This document shows positions 27,264 through 35,603 of a stretch of 35,873 nucleotides of DNA, in pieces; within the stretch, counting starts at the first letter, position 1; every line of letters starts with the position of its first letter. The DNA is from Sphaerochaeta sp. (lineage in GTDB: Bacteria; Spirochaetota; Spirochaetia; Sphaerochaetales; Sphaerochaetaceae), in contig SHOI01000011.1 in assembly GCA_004294855.1 (NCBI GenBank), positions 1 to 35,873 on the forward strand, read 5' to 3'. The notes below the pieces were generated by a model that worked only from the letters and a program-made list of their open reading frames with translations, did no database searches and was not told where the DNA came from. Both the position numbers and the translations under genes were made by a program.

Positions 27264-28081
27264 CGTTGGCCTCCTTTGAGAAATTCACCATAGAGCATCG
27301 CGACTCCTTCACCGGCGATATAGCGCTTGTACTCGCCGCTGCCGGTGTAGTCGCTCTTCACCGTTACTTCCGCCGCAACCGACTTGGCGATCTCCTCTTC
27401 GGTGGTGATTTCACCTTTCTCGATCCTGCTCTCGGTCTCCTTGAGCCGCAACACTCCGACGGTGTAGACCGCGGCGTACACGCGGACCTTCGAAAGATCC
27501 TTCTCCGCTCCGAAGCCCACCGTGACCGAAGCCCGGTTCTGGCTGCTCACCGCAAAGCGGAGCGTCCCGACGAACCGGTCGCTTTTCCTGATCTTGAATC
27601 CCAGGATCAGGGCTCCCTGATAGGAGGCGAAGTGCTCGTGGTACTCACAAGCCGGCACTTCATCCTCGGCGTACTTGCCCTTTTCATTAATTGTAGCGAT
27701 CAGGAGGATCGCCCTGCTTGCCAGCAGAACCGGTCCGACATACGAGCGACCGAGCATCAACGCGAAGTTTCCCCCGATCGTCGCCATGTTCCGCCGGGTG
27801 AAGGATCCGCAGAAGAGCGCAGCCTCCTTCAACCAGGCGGGAACCGCCGAACTGGTCGCGATCGTCTGCAGGGTCGCCATCGAACCGATGATGATCTCAT
27901 CTTTTTTCTCTTCAATCCTGTTCAATCCAAGCTTGGAAAGATCGATCGCCACCTCCGCCTGCACAGCGGATTCCAGGCGGTTGATCTCCGTCCCTCCGGC
28001 GTAGAACACACTCTTTGCATGTAAGCGTTTCAGGCTCAACGCTTCCTCTTTACTTTGTGCTACGAGGAATTTCTTCATCAT
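27260..28081 (-). CDS. ygfM: YgfM-type FAD-binding Mo-hydroxylase subunit
   Basis: A 273-aa FAD subunit of the xanthine dehydrogenase/CO dehydrogenase medium-chain family. FAD-contact blocks are FYAGGTEINRLES (about residues 27-39) and NMATIGGNFALMLG (about 97-110). The isoalloxazine-side segment is less conserved. AAGGAGG precedes the tandem ATGATG start, and the first ATG overlaps the upstream stop (TTATGATG). It would pass electrons between XdhD and a pyridine nucleotide or another carrier. No separate 2Fe-2S subunit gene lies beside it, unlike classic xdhABC operons. Confidence 0.9.
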   Translation of the reverse strand: MMKKFLVAQSKEEALSLKRLHAKSVFYAGGTEINRLESAVQAEVAIDLSKLGLNRIEEKKDEIIIGSMATLQTIATSSAVPAWLKEAALFCGSFTRRNMATIGGNFALMLGRSYVGPVLLASRAILLIATINEKGKYAEDEVPACEYHEHFASYQGALILGFKIRKSDRFVGTLRFAVSSQNRASVTVGFGAEKDLSKVRVYAAVYTVGVLRLKETESRIEKGEITTEEEIAKSVAAEVTVKSDYTGSGEYKRYIAGEGVAMLYGEFLKGGQR

Positions 28082-29466
28082 AACGCCTCCTTTCGCGCTG
28101 CTCGATCAAGCATTCGCTTGCTGATCGCATTCGCTTTTTCGGCCAGTAGCGCTTCATCGAATCCGACCAGGGTTCCCCGGTCGACCACCACCTTGCCGTT
28201 GATGATCGTATAATCAGTGTAATGGCTGTCGCCGCAGAAGAGAAGAGCCGCAACGGGGTCACTTTGAGCTCCGGCATACGCCGCAGTCGAGAGATCCCAG
28301 ATCGCGGCATCGGCGGCCCACCCCTCTTCAAGCTTGCCGACGTTGGTGAAGTTCAGCATCTTCGCCCCGTTGATTGTTCCCATCGTGAACGCTTCTTTTG
28401 CGGTAAGCGCATCGCTTCCGTAGCGAACCCGCTGCAGCAGCAGCGCCTGGCGTACTTCGGCGAGCATGTCGGATGAATCGTTCGAAGCGGATCCGTCGAC
28501 GGCGATGCCGATGTTGATCCCCATCGGAAGCATCTCGGCGACCCGGCAGATGCCGCTTCCCAGGCGCATGTTGGATGAGGGGCAGTGGGCGATGTGGCTG
28601 CCCGTGTCAGCGATGATCTTCAGCTCCTCGTCGTTGAAGTAGATCCCGTGGGCGTAATACACGTCTTCACCGATCAGGTCGCACTCCTGCATCAGTTCGA
28701 CGGGTCTCATCCCGTACATCTGGAGGCAGAAATCATTCTCATCGGCGGTCTCGCACAGGTGGGTATGAAGTCTGGCTCCGTACTTCCTCGCCAAGGCCGC
28801 CGTTTCTTTCATCAGTTCCTTTGTAACCGAAAAGGGGCTGCAGGGAGCGAGGGCGACTTTCCGCATCGCATCGGCGCTACTGTCGTGGAAACGCCGGATC
28901 GAGTCTTCGCTGTGGCGAAGGATCTGCTCTTCGGTCTGCACCACGGTATCAGGCGGAAGTCCCCCGTCCTTCTTTGACAGGCTCATCGAACCCCGGGTGG
29001 GGCTGAAACGCATTCCGAGCGTTTCGGCCGCCTCGAACTGGATCGCCATGGGGTCGCCCTGAACGTGGTGAGGATAGACGTAGTGATGGTCGGTGGTGAG
29101 GGTGCACCCCGTCCTCATCAACTCCGCCATTGCCAGAAGCGAGGAGTAATAGATGCCCTCTTCATCAAGATATTTCCAGACATCGTAGAGGAACGTCAGC
29201 CAATCGAAGAGCTTGGCGTTCTGAACCGCCGGATGGTTTCGGGTCAAGGTTTGATAAAAGTGGTGGTGGGTGTTTACAAGCCCCGGCAGAACGACGTGCT
29301 TCGAACAGTCGATCACCCGATCGACGCCCTTGGAGGAGATCTTTCCCGCAGGATCGATCCTGCCTACTTTGTTGTCGATGATAAGCAGATCGGCGCCGTG
29401 GAGGGCCTCCTTGTCGAAGCTCGTTTGAAGGGTGTAAATGTTTTTCAACAAAAGCGAGGAACTCAT
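28078..29466 (-). CDS. 8-oxoguanine/guanine deaminase-like amidohydrolase
   Basis: A 462-aa amidohydrolase of the TrzA/ATZ/8-oxoguanine deaminase group. The metal site HxH is His67/His69 in NTHHHFYQTL, with further ligands in HTHLCETADEND and the aspartate of AVDGSASNDSSDML. HCPSSNMRLGSGI is the segment shared with characterised 8-oxoguanine deaminases. It likely converts 8-oxoguanine to urate or guanine to xanthine, feeding XdhD. The start at 29466 (MSSSLLLKNIYTL) has AGGGAG seven bases upstream; an upstream ATG at 29571 would add 35 residues unlike the family and run through a structured leader. Triazine hydrolase annotation is possible but unlikely in this context. Confidence 0.85.
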   Translation of the reverse strand: MSSSLLLKNIYTLQTSFDKEALHGADLLIIDNKVGRIDPAGKISSKGVDRVIDCSKHVVLPGLVNTHHHFYQTLTRNHPAVQNAKLFDWLTFLYDVWKYLDEEGIYYSSLLAMAELMRTGCTLTTDHHYVYPHHVQGDPMAIQFEAAETLGMRFSPTRGSMSLSKKDGGLPPDTVVQTEEQILRHSEDSIRRFHDSSADAMRKVALAPCSPFSVTKELMKETAALARKYGARLHTHLCETADENDFCLQMYGMRPVELMQECDLIGEDVYYAHGIYFNDEELKIIADTGSHIAHCPSSNMRLGSGICRVAEMLPMGINIGIAVDGSASNDSSDMLAEVRQALLLQRVRYGSDALTAKEAFTMGTINGAKMLNFTNVGKLEEGWAADAAIWDLSTAAYAGAQSDPVAALLFCGDSHYTDYTIINGKVVVDRGTLVGFDEALLAEKANAISKRMLDRAARKEAL

Positions 29467-29681
29467 GCCATTTCTCCCTATAGAGTCGTGGTCGTAGCGG
29501 CATGCGCTGCTGCGCAAGGAAGGTGATGGGGTGAGGAGTCCTTCAGCACCTTGATTTCCACGCCCGCCCAATGCGGCTCCCCGTGGATTCCATTATCTAA
29601 AATGATTGATAATGGGGTCTTCTCATAAGACAACCACAAGACCGAAGCCCTGTGGTTGCCGATTGCCAAAAATCAAAGAGG
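29467..29681 (-). ncRNA. Hairpin-rich 215-nt leader inside the purine operon
   Basis: A non-coding gap between ygeY and the deaminase gene in an otherwise tightly packed operon. On the reverse strand five hairpins follow in order. (1) 29658-29631: 12 bp with a UUCG loop. (2) 29615-29590: CCATTATC/GATAATGG. (3) 29586-29558: CCACG/CGTGG with an inner CCGC/GCGG. (4) 29552-29520: AAGGTG/CACCTT. (5) 29516-29503: TGCGC-AGCA-GCGCA. In hairpin 1 two pairs are G-U on this strand but A-C mismatches on the other, which favours RNA on the reverse strand. The deaminase ribosome-binding site follows. It could be an attenuator, processing site or riboswitch; I do not recognise a known class. Confidence 0.5.
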
Positions 29682-30905
29682 TTATTTTCCTCGTGCCTCA
29701 AGGGAGTACGGCAGCATCGCATAGAACGCCGCACAGATCTCAAGGTCATCCACCCGGTTGATCTCGTTCGGTGCGTGAGCCTGATTCTCGTCACCGGGGC
29801 CGAAACCGATCGCCGGAATCTTGTGCCGGCCGGTGGTCGCCACGAGGTTCGTGGAGAACGTCCACTTGTCGACGACCGGCTTTTTCCCGAAGAGCGTCTT
29901 ATACGCATCGATTCCGCTCTGAACGAGGAAGTGATCCTCATCAAGCTTCCACGTCGGGAAATAGAGCTCCTGCGAATACTCCTTCTTCGTCCAACCGATC
30001 TTCTCGTAGTTGGGCATCTCGACGATGAAGGAATCGGGAGCGTCGCCGGTGGCTTTGGAGATGTACTCCCGAACCTGAGCGATCGCCATGTCGGCATCTT
30101 CACCCCACGTCAGGCGGCGGTCCAGATAGAGCATCGCATAGTCGGCGACGGCGCACTGGGAAGGTCCCTTGACATCCATCACGCTGACGGTGATCGTTCC
30201 CTTTCCGAGGAAGCCGTCCTCATCCGGCTGGAGATCCTTGTTCAGCTGCTCCATCGCAAGGGCGGCGCGGGCTGCCTTGTAGGCGGCGCTCACTCCGCGC
30301 TCGGGGGCGGAGCCGTGACAGGAGATCCCGCTCAAGATGACCCGGATCTCCATTCTTCCGCGGTGTCCGCGATAGAGGCGGCAGCTCGTCGGCTCGGTGG
30401 AAACGACCAGATCGGGCTTGAGGCCTTCCTCTTCGATCAGATACTTCCAGCACATTCCGTCACAGTCTTCCTCCATCACGGTGAAGGTGAAGTACACGGT
30501 ATACTCGCCGCCGTAGCCCAGCTCCTTGAGGATCCGGCCGGCGGTGATCATTGAAGCCGCCCCGCCCTTCTGGTCGGATGCACCTCGTCCATAGACGATA
30601 CCGTCCTTGATCTCCCCGCTGAACGGATCAAAGTTCCACAGATCGGGGTTTCCCACTTCAACGGTGTCGATATGAGCATCAAAGGCCAGCTTCTTCGGCC
30701 CGTTTCCCACTCGGCCGATCACCGAGCCGAGGCCGTCGATGTATACCTCATCAAAGCCGGCTTCCTCCAGCAGGGTAACAATCAGGCGGGCTACATCTTC
30801 CTCTTGGGAGCTGTAGCTCTTCGTCTTCACCATTTTCGAGAGGTTCTCAGCGGTGTAGGAGCGGAGTTCTTTCGCTCGAGCTTTGATCTTTTCATGCATG
30901 TTCAT
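29682..30905 (-). CDS. ygeY: YgeY, selenium-metabolism-linked M20 hydrolase
   Basis: A 407-aa M20/ArgE-type metallohydrolase of the YgeY family, which co-occurs with selenium-dependent molybdenum hydroxylases and is thought to hydrolyse an amide or carbamoyl intermediate of purine breakdown; the exact reaction is not settled. Metal-site blocks are LAFDAHIDTVEVG, GRGASDQKGGAASM, VMEEDCDG (catalytic Glu), VSTEPTS and HAPNEINRVDDL. GISCHGSAPERG marks the dimerisation lid. The start at 30905 is preferred (AGGTAGGTACAACG upstream); an in-frame ATG at 30899 is also possible, while the ATG at 30977 lies inside ssnA and adds non-conserved residues. It lies 41 bp after ssnA. Confidence 0.92.
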   Translation of the reverse strand: MNMHEKIKARAKELRSYTAENLSKMVKTKSYSSQEEDVARLIVTLLEEAGFDEVYIDGLGSVIGRVGNGPKKLAFDAHIDTVEVGNPDLWNFDPFSGEIKDGIVYGRGASDQKGGAASMITAGRILKELGYGGEYTVYFTFTVMEEDCDGMCWKYLIEEEGLKPDLVVSTEPTSCRLYRGHRGRMEIRVILSGISCHGSAPERGVSAAYKAARAALAMEQLNKDLQPDEDGFLGKGTITVSVMDVKGPSQCAVADYAMLYLDRRLTWGEDADMAIAQVREYISKATGDAPDSFIVEMPNYEKIGWTKKEYSQELYFPTWKLDEDHFLVQSGIDAYKTLFGKKPVVDKWTFSTNLVATTGRHKIPAIGFGPGDENQAHAPNEINRVDDLEICAAFYAMLPYSLEARGK

Positions 30906-30946
30906 CGTTGTACCTACCTTCCTTTTCGTATATATTCTTCGCCTTG

Positions 30947-32269
30947 TTACGGGGCGATAGTGTCCACTTCTTTCCATACTCGCTTGGCGACCTTCGCCGC
31001 CTCGCGGTAGATCTCATCCACATCGAGATGGGCGAATGTTCGATTCTCCATCACGACCTTCCCATCGACGATGACGCTCTCGACGCAGTTGCTGCTCATC
31101 CCCCAGATGAAGTGACTGGCGGCATTCTCCTGAACGAGCGGGGTCGGGTTGTGGTAATCGGTGATGACCAGATCGGCGACCATTCCCGCCTCGACCCGCC
31201 CGAAGGAGCCGTCGAAGTATTTCTCCACCAGCCGATAGCCCCGGTTCAGCGCCTCGACGTACTGCGGCGGCCACCAGGAGAGTCCTTCGTCCTTGTGCTT
31301 GAAGAATCCGATCTTCAGCTCCTCGAACATATTCCCACCGCAGCCGTCCGTTCCGATCAGAAGGTTCTTCACATCCTGAATGTGGGAGCAGTAGCCGACG
31401 TGGTTGTTCATGTTCGATCGGGGGTTGTGGGCGAAGAACACCCCTCGTTCATTGATCTTCCTGATCTCGTCCTCATTCAGATAGAGGCCGTGAACCAAGA
31501 GGGCGTTATCCGTCAGGAGCCCATACTCGTCGAGCCGGTCGACGATGTCCATCCCGTACCGGTGGTGGCTGTGGGCCACGTCGTACCGATCCTCGGCGAC
31601 GTGGAGGTGGATTCCCACCTTCGTCTTCTCAACGAGGTCGCCCATCAGCTTCAATCCCTCATTGGGGATCGTGAAGGGGGCGTGTCCCCCGATCATCGCC
31701 TTGACGAGGCTGCTCTTCTTCGAACGCTCGATGAAGCGGCGGCTTTCCTCCACCCCCGCCTCGACCTCGGCCATTCCGCCGTTGCGGTCGGTGATTTCAT
31801 AGCAGGTGGATCCGCGGATTCCGACCTCCTCCATCCCCTTGGCGATCGTGTCCAGAGAGCCGGCGATATAGGAGGGGCTGGCGTGGTGGTCGATCGCGGT
31901 GGTCGTCCCCGCCATGATCGCATCGAGCGAACAGATCAGGGAGCTGTAGTAGCACGCCTCCTCATCCAATCCGCGGTCCAAGCGCCACCACCACTCCTTG
32001 AGAACTTGGATGAAGTCCCTTTGGGGTCCGGCCTGGATCAGCATTCCCCGTGAAAGTCCGCTGTAATAGTGGTGGTGCGAACAGACGTTGCCCGGCATCA
32101 CCGTCTTATCGGTTCCGTCGATCACCTTCTTGGCGGCAACCCCCTTGGCGGCATCCTTGCCGACCTTGGTGATGGTGTTTCCATCGATGACGATATCGAC
32201 GCCCTCCAAAACGTGGAACGGGGGCTCGGTCTGCATGATTCGGGTATTCTTGATTACGAGATCTGCCAT
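30947..32269 (-). CDS. ssnA: SsnA-family amidohydrolase
   Basis: A 440-aa amidohydrolase closely resembling E. coli SsnA. Diagnostic blocks are VCSHHHYYSGLSRG (HxH His65/His67), WWRLDRGLDEEACYYSSLIC, TAIDHHASPSYIAGSL, HLHVAEDRYDVAHSHHRYG, NPRSNMNNHVGY and GTDGCGGNMFEE. In purine-degrading anaerobes this family is placed at a ring-opening hydrolysis, but I treat the exact substrate as unproven. GAGGAG six bases before the ATG overlaps the end of ygfK, and the genes are three bases apart, so ygfK and ssnA are co-translated. It is distinct from the second amidohydrolase in the operon, which is 8-oxoguanine deaminase-like. Confidence 0.93.
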   Translation of the reverse strand: MADLVIKNTRIMQTEPPFHVLEGVDIVIDGNTITKVGKDAAKGVAAKKVIDGTDKTVMPGNVCSHHHYYSGLSRGMLIQAGPQRDFIQVLKEWWWRLDRGLDEEACYYSSLICSLDAIMAGTTTAIDHHASPSYIAGSLDTIAKGMEEVGIRGSTCYEITDRNGGMAEVEAGVEESRRFIERSKKSSLVKAMIGGHAPFTIPNEGLKLMGDLVEKTKVGIHLHVAEDRYDVAHSHHRYGMDIVDRLDEYGLLTDNALLVHGLYLNEDEIRKINERGVFFAHNPRSNMNNHVGYCSHIQDVKNLLIGTDGCGGNMFEELKIGFFKHKDEGLSWWPPQYVEALNRGYRLVEKYFDGSFGRVEAGMVADLVITDYHNPTPLVQENAASHFIWGMSSNCVESVIVDGKVVMENRTFAHLDVDEIYREAAKVAKRVWKEVDTIAP

Positions 32270-32272
32270 TTC

Positions 32273-35200
32273 TTACTCCTCAACCTCTCCCAGGAGGTAG
32301 CTGTAGGAGGCAAACACCTCCTCGACGATCGCGGCGACTTCATCACTGAGGCCTTCCTCTTCACCGACGAGCACTCCGTCCTTATCCAGTTCACACGGAT
32401 AGAGCCTGCCGTCGACCCGGATCAGGATCGTACCGTCTTCGACGAGGAGGCCGCTGTTGGTGGAGTTCTCAAAGTCGTCCCGGCGACTGAAAAGGGTGAA
32501 CTTCTTCTTATAGGGTCCGCCGTCATACGGGCAGAACGTTTCACAGTTTCCACACTCGTTGCAGAAGGCATCAAGGTGAAGAATCTGGAAAGGATTGTCG
32601 AACAGACCGGTATTGCGAAGATCGATCGGAACGTTCGCCCGGTTGGGGCAGACGTCGACGCACTTGTTGCAGATGTAGGAGCATTCCATGCAGCGATCCG
32701 CTTCGCGTCGGGCAAACCCTTGCTCCCCGAAAAGCTTCGAGAAGAGAATCCGGGATTTCCTGAGTTCCAGCTCTCCGAAATACTCATCCTCCTCCGCTAC
32801 CAGCTCTTCGATGGGCTGATCTTCCTCATCGTGGATGTGCTCTTCATCCTCATCGATCTCAACCCCTTCCGCTTCGAGGATCCGATCAATCGCATCCTCG
32901 ACGGCATCGCGGGCGCTGGCGATGCAGCGGACGACCGTCGAAGGTCCGCTCTGCGCGTCTCCGATGACGTAGACGCCGTCGATCGCCGAGGCCTTGCTCT
33001 TCTGATCGGTGATCGCCCACCCTTTCTCGTTGAGGGGAACACCGTACCAGGAGAAGATCTCCCCGTCCACTTTTTCCCCGATCGCGGTGATCATCGTGTC
33101 CGCCCGGATGGTGAACGTCTCATCGGAGGGAATCGGCCGTCTTCGACCGCTTGCGTCCTTTTCACCGAGGACCATCTTGCGGACGGTCAGCATGTTCCCT
33201 TCAAACCCTTCGGGATTCGCCAGATAGATGAACTCGGCTCCTTCCGCCCGGGCGTTCTCGAACTCCTCATGGTCGGCGGGCATCTCCGCCCGGGTTCGGC
33301 GGTAGATGACCGAGACATGCTCGACGCCGGGAATCCTCAAGGCCGCACGCGCTCCGTCCATCGCGGTGTTTCCTCCGCCTACGATCACGACATGCTTGCC
33401 GAGGGTGCACTTGGAGGGATCCTTTCGGAATTGACCGAGGAAATCCAGCGAGGTGATCACCCGGGTCCGATCACCGACCAGGGTCAGTTCATTGTCGATC
33501 TCGCTTCCGATCGCATAGAAGATGTGGGTGAACCCCTGCTTTTTCAGGGTTTCGACGGTGAGCTTTTTGGTATCCACCCCGAAGTGGAACTCAACTCCGT
33601 GGGCCTTGATGAACTCGACGTCGCTTTCGATCGCTTCAACGGGCAGGCGGAAGCCGGGAATGACGTGCCGCACGACTCCTCCGGCGGACTCCTCCCGTTC
33701 ATAGACGGTGGTATCGAATCCCGCCCTGGCGAGGAAGTAGGCGGCGGACAGGCCGCCGGGGCCCGCTCCGATCACCGCGGCGCGGTATTCGGTTTTTTCG
33801 GTCGCGCCCTCCCAGAGCTGCAGATAGTCGGCAAAGCCGCGCTCGACGGCGATCCGCTTCATATCGCGGATCTTCACCGCCCCCTCGTAGTCCATCCGGG
33901 TGCAGTGGAGCTGGCACTGATGATCACAGATGTGGCTGGTGATCGCAGGAAGCGCGTTCTTCTCGTAGATCACCGAAAGCGCTTCCCCGTAGCGGCCTTC
34001 GCCGACGAGCTGGACATACTCGGGGATATCCTGATGAATCGCACAGGCGTTCACACAGGGGGCGACGTAGCAGTCAACCAGCGGAAGCTGTTCATGAATC
34101 TTAATCGAATCGGTTCCTCTGAACTCTTTCGTCGTTGCCGTATAGAGTCCATCCTGGATATCGGCAACGAGCTTTTCCAACGCGGGAACATCGATGGTTT
34201 CCCGCTTCCATCCGTCACTGGATTCAAGAATCTCGACCATCTGCTTCAGGCGGGTGTATCCACCCGGCTTGAGCATATCGGTGGCGAGAGTGATCGGGTG
34301 GATTCCGCACTCAAAGAGCGCCTTGACGTTCACGGCGGTAGCTCCCCCGCTGTAGGAGATTGGAAGCTTGCCGTCAAACTCCTTGGAAAGAAGCAAGCCG
34401 ACATTGGTGGACAAGGGAAGAAGCGCCCGACCGGACATATACATCTCTTCCCCGGGCAGCTGCTCCTGGTCGTTCACCGAACCGAGGGTGTTGGTGAGCT
34501 TCACACCGAAACCGAGGCCTTTCTCCTTCGCCAGGTCCACGAGCCGATGCAGCATCTTGACCGCATCGGGGTATTGGAGGTCATTGTCGAAGCTTTCCTG
34601 TTTCAAGGTGATGTAGTCATATCCCAGATTGTCCAGGATTCTTCGGACGTTCTCATATCCCAACAGGGTCGGATTAAGCTTTACAAATGTGTTGAGGCGC
34701 TTTTCCGTAAGCATATAGGAACAGATCGCTTCAATCTCGGCCGGCGGACATCCGTGCATCGTCGAAAGAGTAACGGACGGAGTCAGATTCGGGCTAATCT
34801 TGTCGATCGTGCGAAGCAGTCTTTCCTCTTTCCCTTCCCAGGGGGTGCCTTCGAAGAGTCCTTCCTTGAGCAGGGTTTCAAGCTCGTTCCGGTAGCGGGC
34901 AAACCGCTCATCCTTGCCGGCGTCGATCATCGTGTCGATGAACGCCTGCATCCGGGGAGTCTTGATCCCTTCCAGGTTGTACCCGACGGACATGTTGAAG
35001 ATGAAGGAAGGCTTGCCGAACTCCCGATCGTTGAGCGTCGCATCGAGCACATGCAGGATGTACCACGCCTTGATGTATTCATCCGCCGCTTTGGGCAAGG
35101 TGAACTCGGTCGACCACTCGACGTTGTAGCCTTCATCCCGGGCATCGATGCAGGGCTTGTCCACCTCGAGGGTATCCAAGATCTGAACGGTCTTCAGTTC

Positions 35201-35440
35201 GATGAAGCGGCCGCCGACCAAATAGCTTGCAACGATGTTCTGGGCTAATTGGGTGTGGGGCCCTGCAGCGGGACCAAGGGCGGTGCTGCACGTCTGGCCG
35301 AAGATACCGAGCTGCTTCTCTCCCTTATCATGATAGAAGAGATCTTCACTGATGCTGAAGATAGAGCCATGATTGCGATATTCATTGACGATTCTGTGTA
35401 AGAGCTCGACAAATGGAACGGGTCGCATAATGTCCGACAT
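32273..35440 (-). CDS. ygfK: YgfK, multidomain Fe-S flavoprotein ('putative selenate reductase' subunit)
   Basis: A 1055-aa modular redox protein. Residues 1 to about 430 resemble the dihydropyrimidine/dihydroorotate dehydrogenase barrel. Next comes a GltD-type module: Fe-S cysteines CYVAPCVNAC near 458 and CDHQCQLHC near 505, an FAD site VIGAGPGGLSAA near 553, and an NAD(P)H site VVIVGGGNTAMDGA near 682. The C-terminus carries two ferredoxin-type cysteine clusters, CMECSYICNKCVDVCP near 920 and CNECGNCETFCP near 960. The order is as in dihydropyrimidine dehydrogenase but with the barrel first. It likely moves electrons between NAD(P)H and a purine or XdhD, and the selenate reductase name is historical. 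AGGAG is six bases before the ATG. It is the first gene of the block. Confidence 0.92.
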   Translation of the reverse strand: MSDIMRPVPFVELLHRIVNEYRNHGSIFSISEDLFYHDKGEKQLGIFGQTCSTALGPAAGPHTQLAQNIVASYLVGGRFIELKTVQILDTLEVDKPCIDARDEGYNVEWSTEFTLPKAADEYIKAWYILHVLDATLNDREFGKPSFIFNMSVGYNLEGIKTPRMQAFIDTMIDAGKDERFARYRNELETLLKEGLFEGTPWEGKEERLLRTIDKISPNLTPSVTLSTMHGCPPAEIEAICSYMLTEKRLNTFVKLNPTLLGYENVRRILDNLGYDYITLKQESFDNDLQYPDAVKMLHRLVDLAKEKGLGFGVKLTNTLGSVNDQEQLPGEEMYMSGRALLPLSTNVGLLLSKEFDGKLPISYSGGATAVNVKALFECGIHPITLATDMLKPGGYTRLKQMVEILESSDGWKRETIDVPALEKLVADIQDGLYTATTKEFRGTDSIKIHEQLPLVDCYVAPCVNACAIHQDIPEYVQLVGEGRYGEALSVIYEKNALPAITSHICDHQCQLHCTRMDYEGAVKIRDMKRIAVERGFADYLQLWEGATEKTEYRAAVIGAGPGGLSAAYFLARAGFDTTVYEREESAGGVVRHVIPGFRLPVEAIESDVEFIKAHGVEFHFGVDTKKLTVETLKKQGFTHIFYAIGSEIDNELTLVGDRTRVITSLDFLGQFRKDPSKCTLGKHVVIVGGGNTAMDGARAALRIPGVEHVSVIYRRTRAEMPADHEEFENARAEGAEFIYLANPEGFEGNMLTVRKMVLGEKDASGRRRPIPSDETFTIRADTMITAIGEKVDGEIFSWYGVPLNEKGWAITDQKSKASAIDGVYVIGDAQSGPSTVVRCIASARDAVEDAIDRILEAEGVEIDEDEEHIHDEEDQPIEELVAEEDEYFGELELRKSRILFSKLFGEQGFARREADRCMECSYICNKCVDVCPNRANVPIDLRNTGLFDNPFQILHLDAFCNECGNCETFCPYDGGPYKKKFTLFSRRDDFENSTNSGLLVEDGTILIRVDGRLYPCELDKDGVLVGEEEGLSDEVAAIVEEVFASYSYLLGEVEE

Positions 35441-35472
35441 ATCTCACTCCTTTTGGGCTGTAGCCACCTTTC

Positions 35473-35500
35473 ATTTTATAGGAGTTTGCCGAGAAGTCAA
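35473..35500 (-). promoter_or_regulatory. Predicted ygfK operon promoter
   Basis: Reverse strand: -35 TTGACT (35495-35500), a 16-bp spacer, and -10 TAAAAT (35473-35478). The expected start is near 35466, about 25 nt before the ygfK ATG and upstream of its AAAAGGAG. Five of six bases match consensus in both boxes. Confidence 0.6.
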
Positions 35501-35507
35501 CGTAAAA

Positions 35508-35524
35508 TGCAACAAATTGCAACA
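35508..35524. promoter_or_regulatory. TGTTGCA direct-repeat pair upstream of ygfK
   Basis: On the reverse strand TGTTGCA-ATT-TGTTGCA, two identical repeats one helical turn apart, ending seven bases before the ygfK -35. It matches the element before ygeW at 16 of 17 positions, though in the opposite orientation relative to its gene. It lies in the gap shared with the divergent small membrane peptide gene. Confidence 0.6.
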
Positions 35525-35553
35525 GTTGGATTTTCTCGCCGACTGTGATTTTA

Positions 35554-35582
35554 TTGAAGAAGAAAAAGGGCTGTGGTAAAAT
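35554..35582 (+). promoter_or_regulatory. Predicted promoter of the small membrane peptide gene
   Basis: -35 TTGAAG (35554-35559), an exact 17-bp spacer, and -10 TAAAAT (35577-35582). The implied start is near 35589, just upstream of AAGGAGG. Confidence 0.55.
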
Positions 35583-35603
35583 TGAATTGGAAGGAGGGCT
35601 GTT

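Noticed and set aside
29464-29571. Longer N-terminus for the deaminase starting at 29571
   Set aside because: The 35 extra residues do not resemble the family, there is no ribosome-binding site at 29571, and AGGGAG supports 29466.
29478-29669. 63-codon reverse-strand frame inside the ygeY-deaminase gap
   Set aside because: It starts in the UUCG hairpin, has no ribosome-binding site, and its predicted peptide has a low-complexity His/Ala/Thr tail unlike any family I know. The hairpins explain the region better.
29467-29681. Selenocysteine tRNA gene (selC) in the structured gap
   Set aside because: There is no GTTCGA T-loop, no 3' acceptor match and no cloverleaf order; the hairpins are arranged serially.
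32069-35248. Long forward-strand frame (about 1059 codons) opposite ygfK
   Set aside because: It is the antisense shadow of ygfK in GC-rich sequence. ygfK has clear cofactor motifs and a ribosome-binding site, while the forward frame has no recognisable domain.
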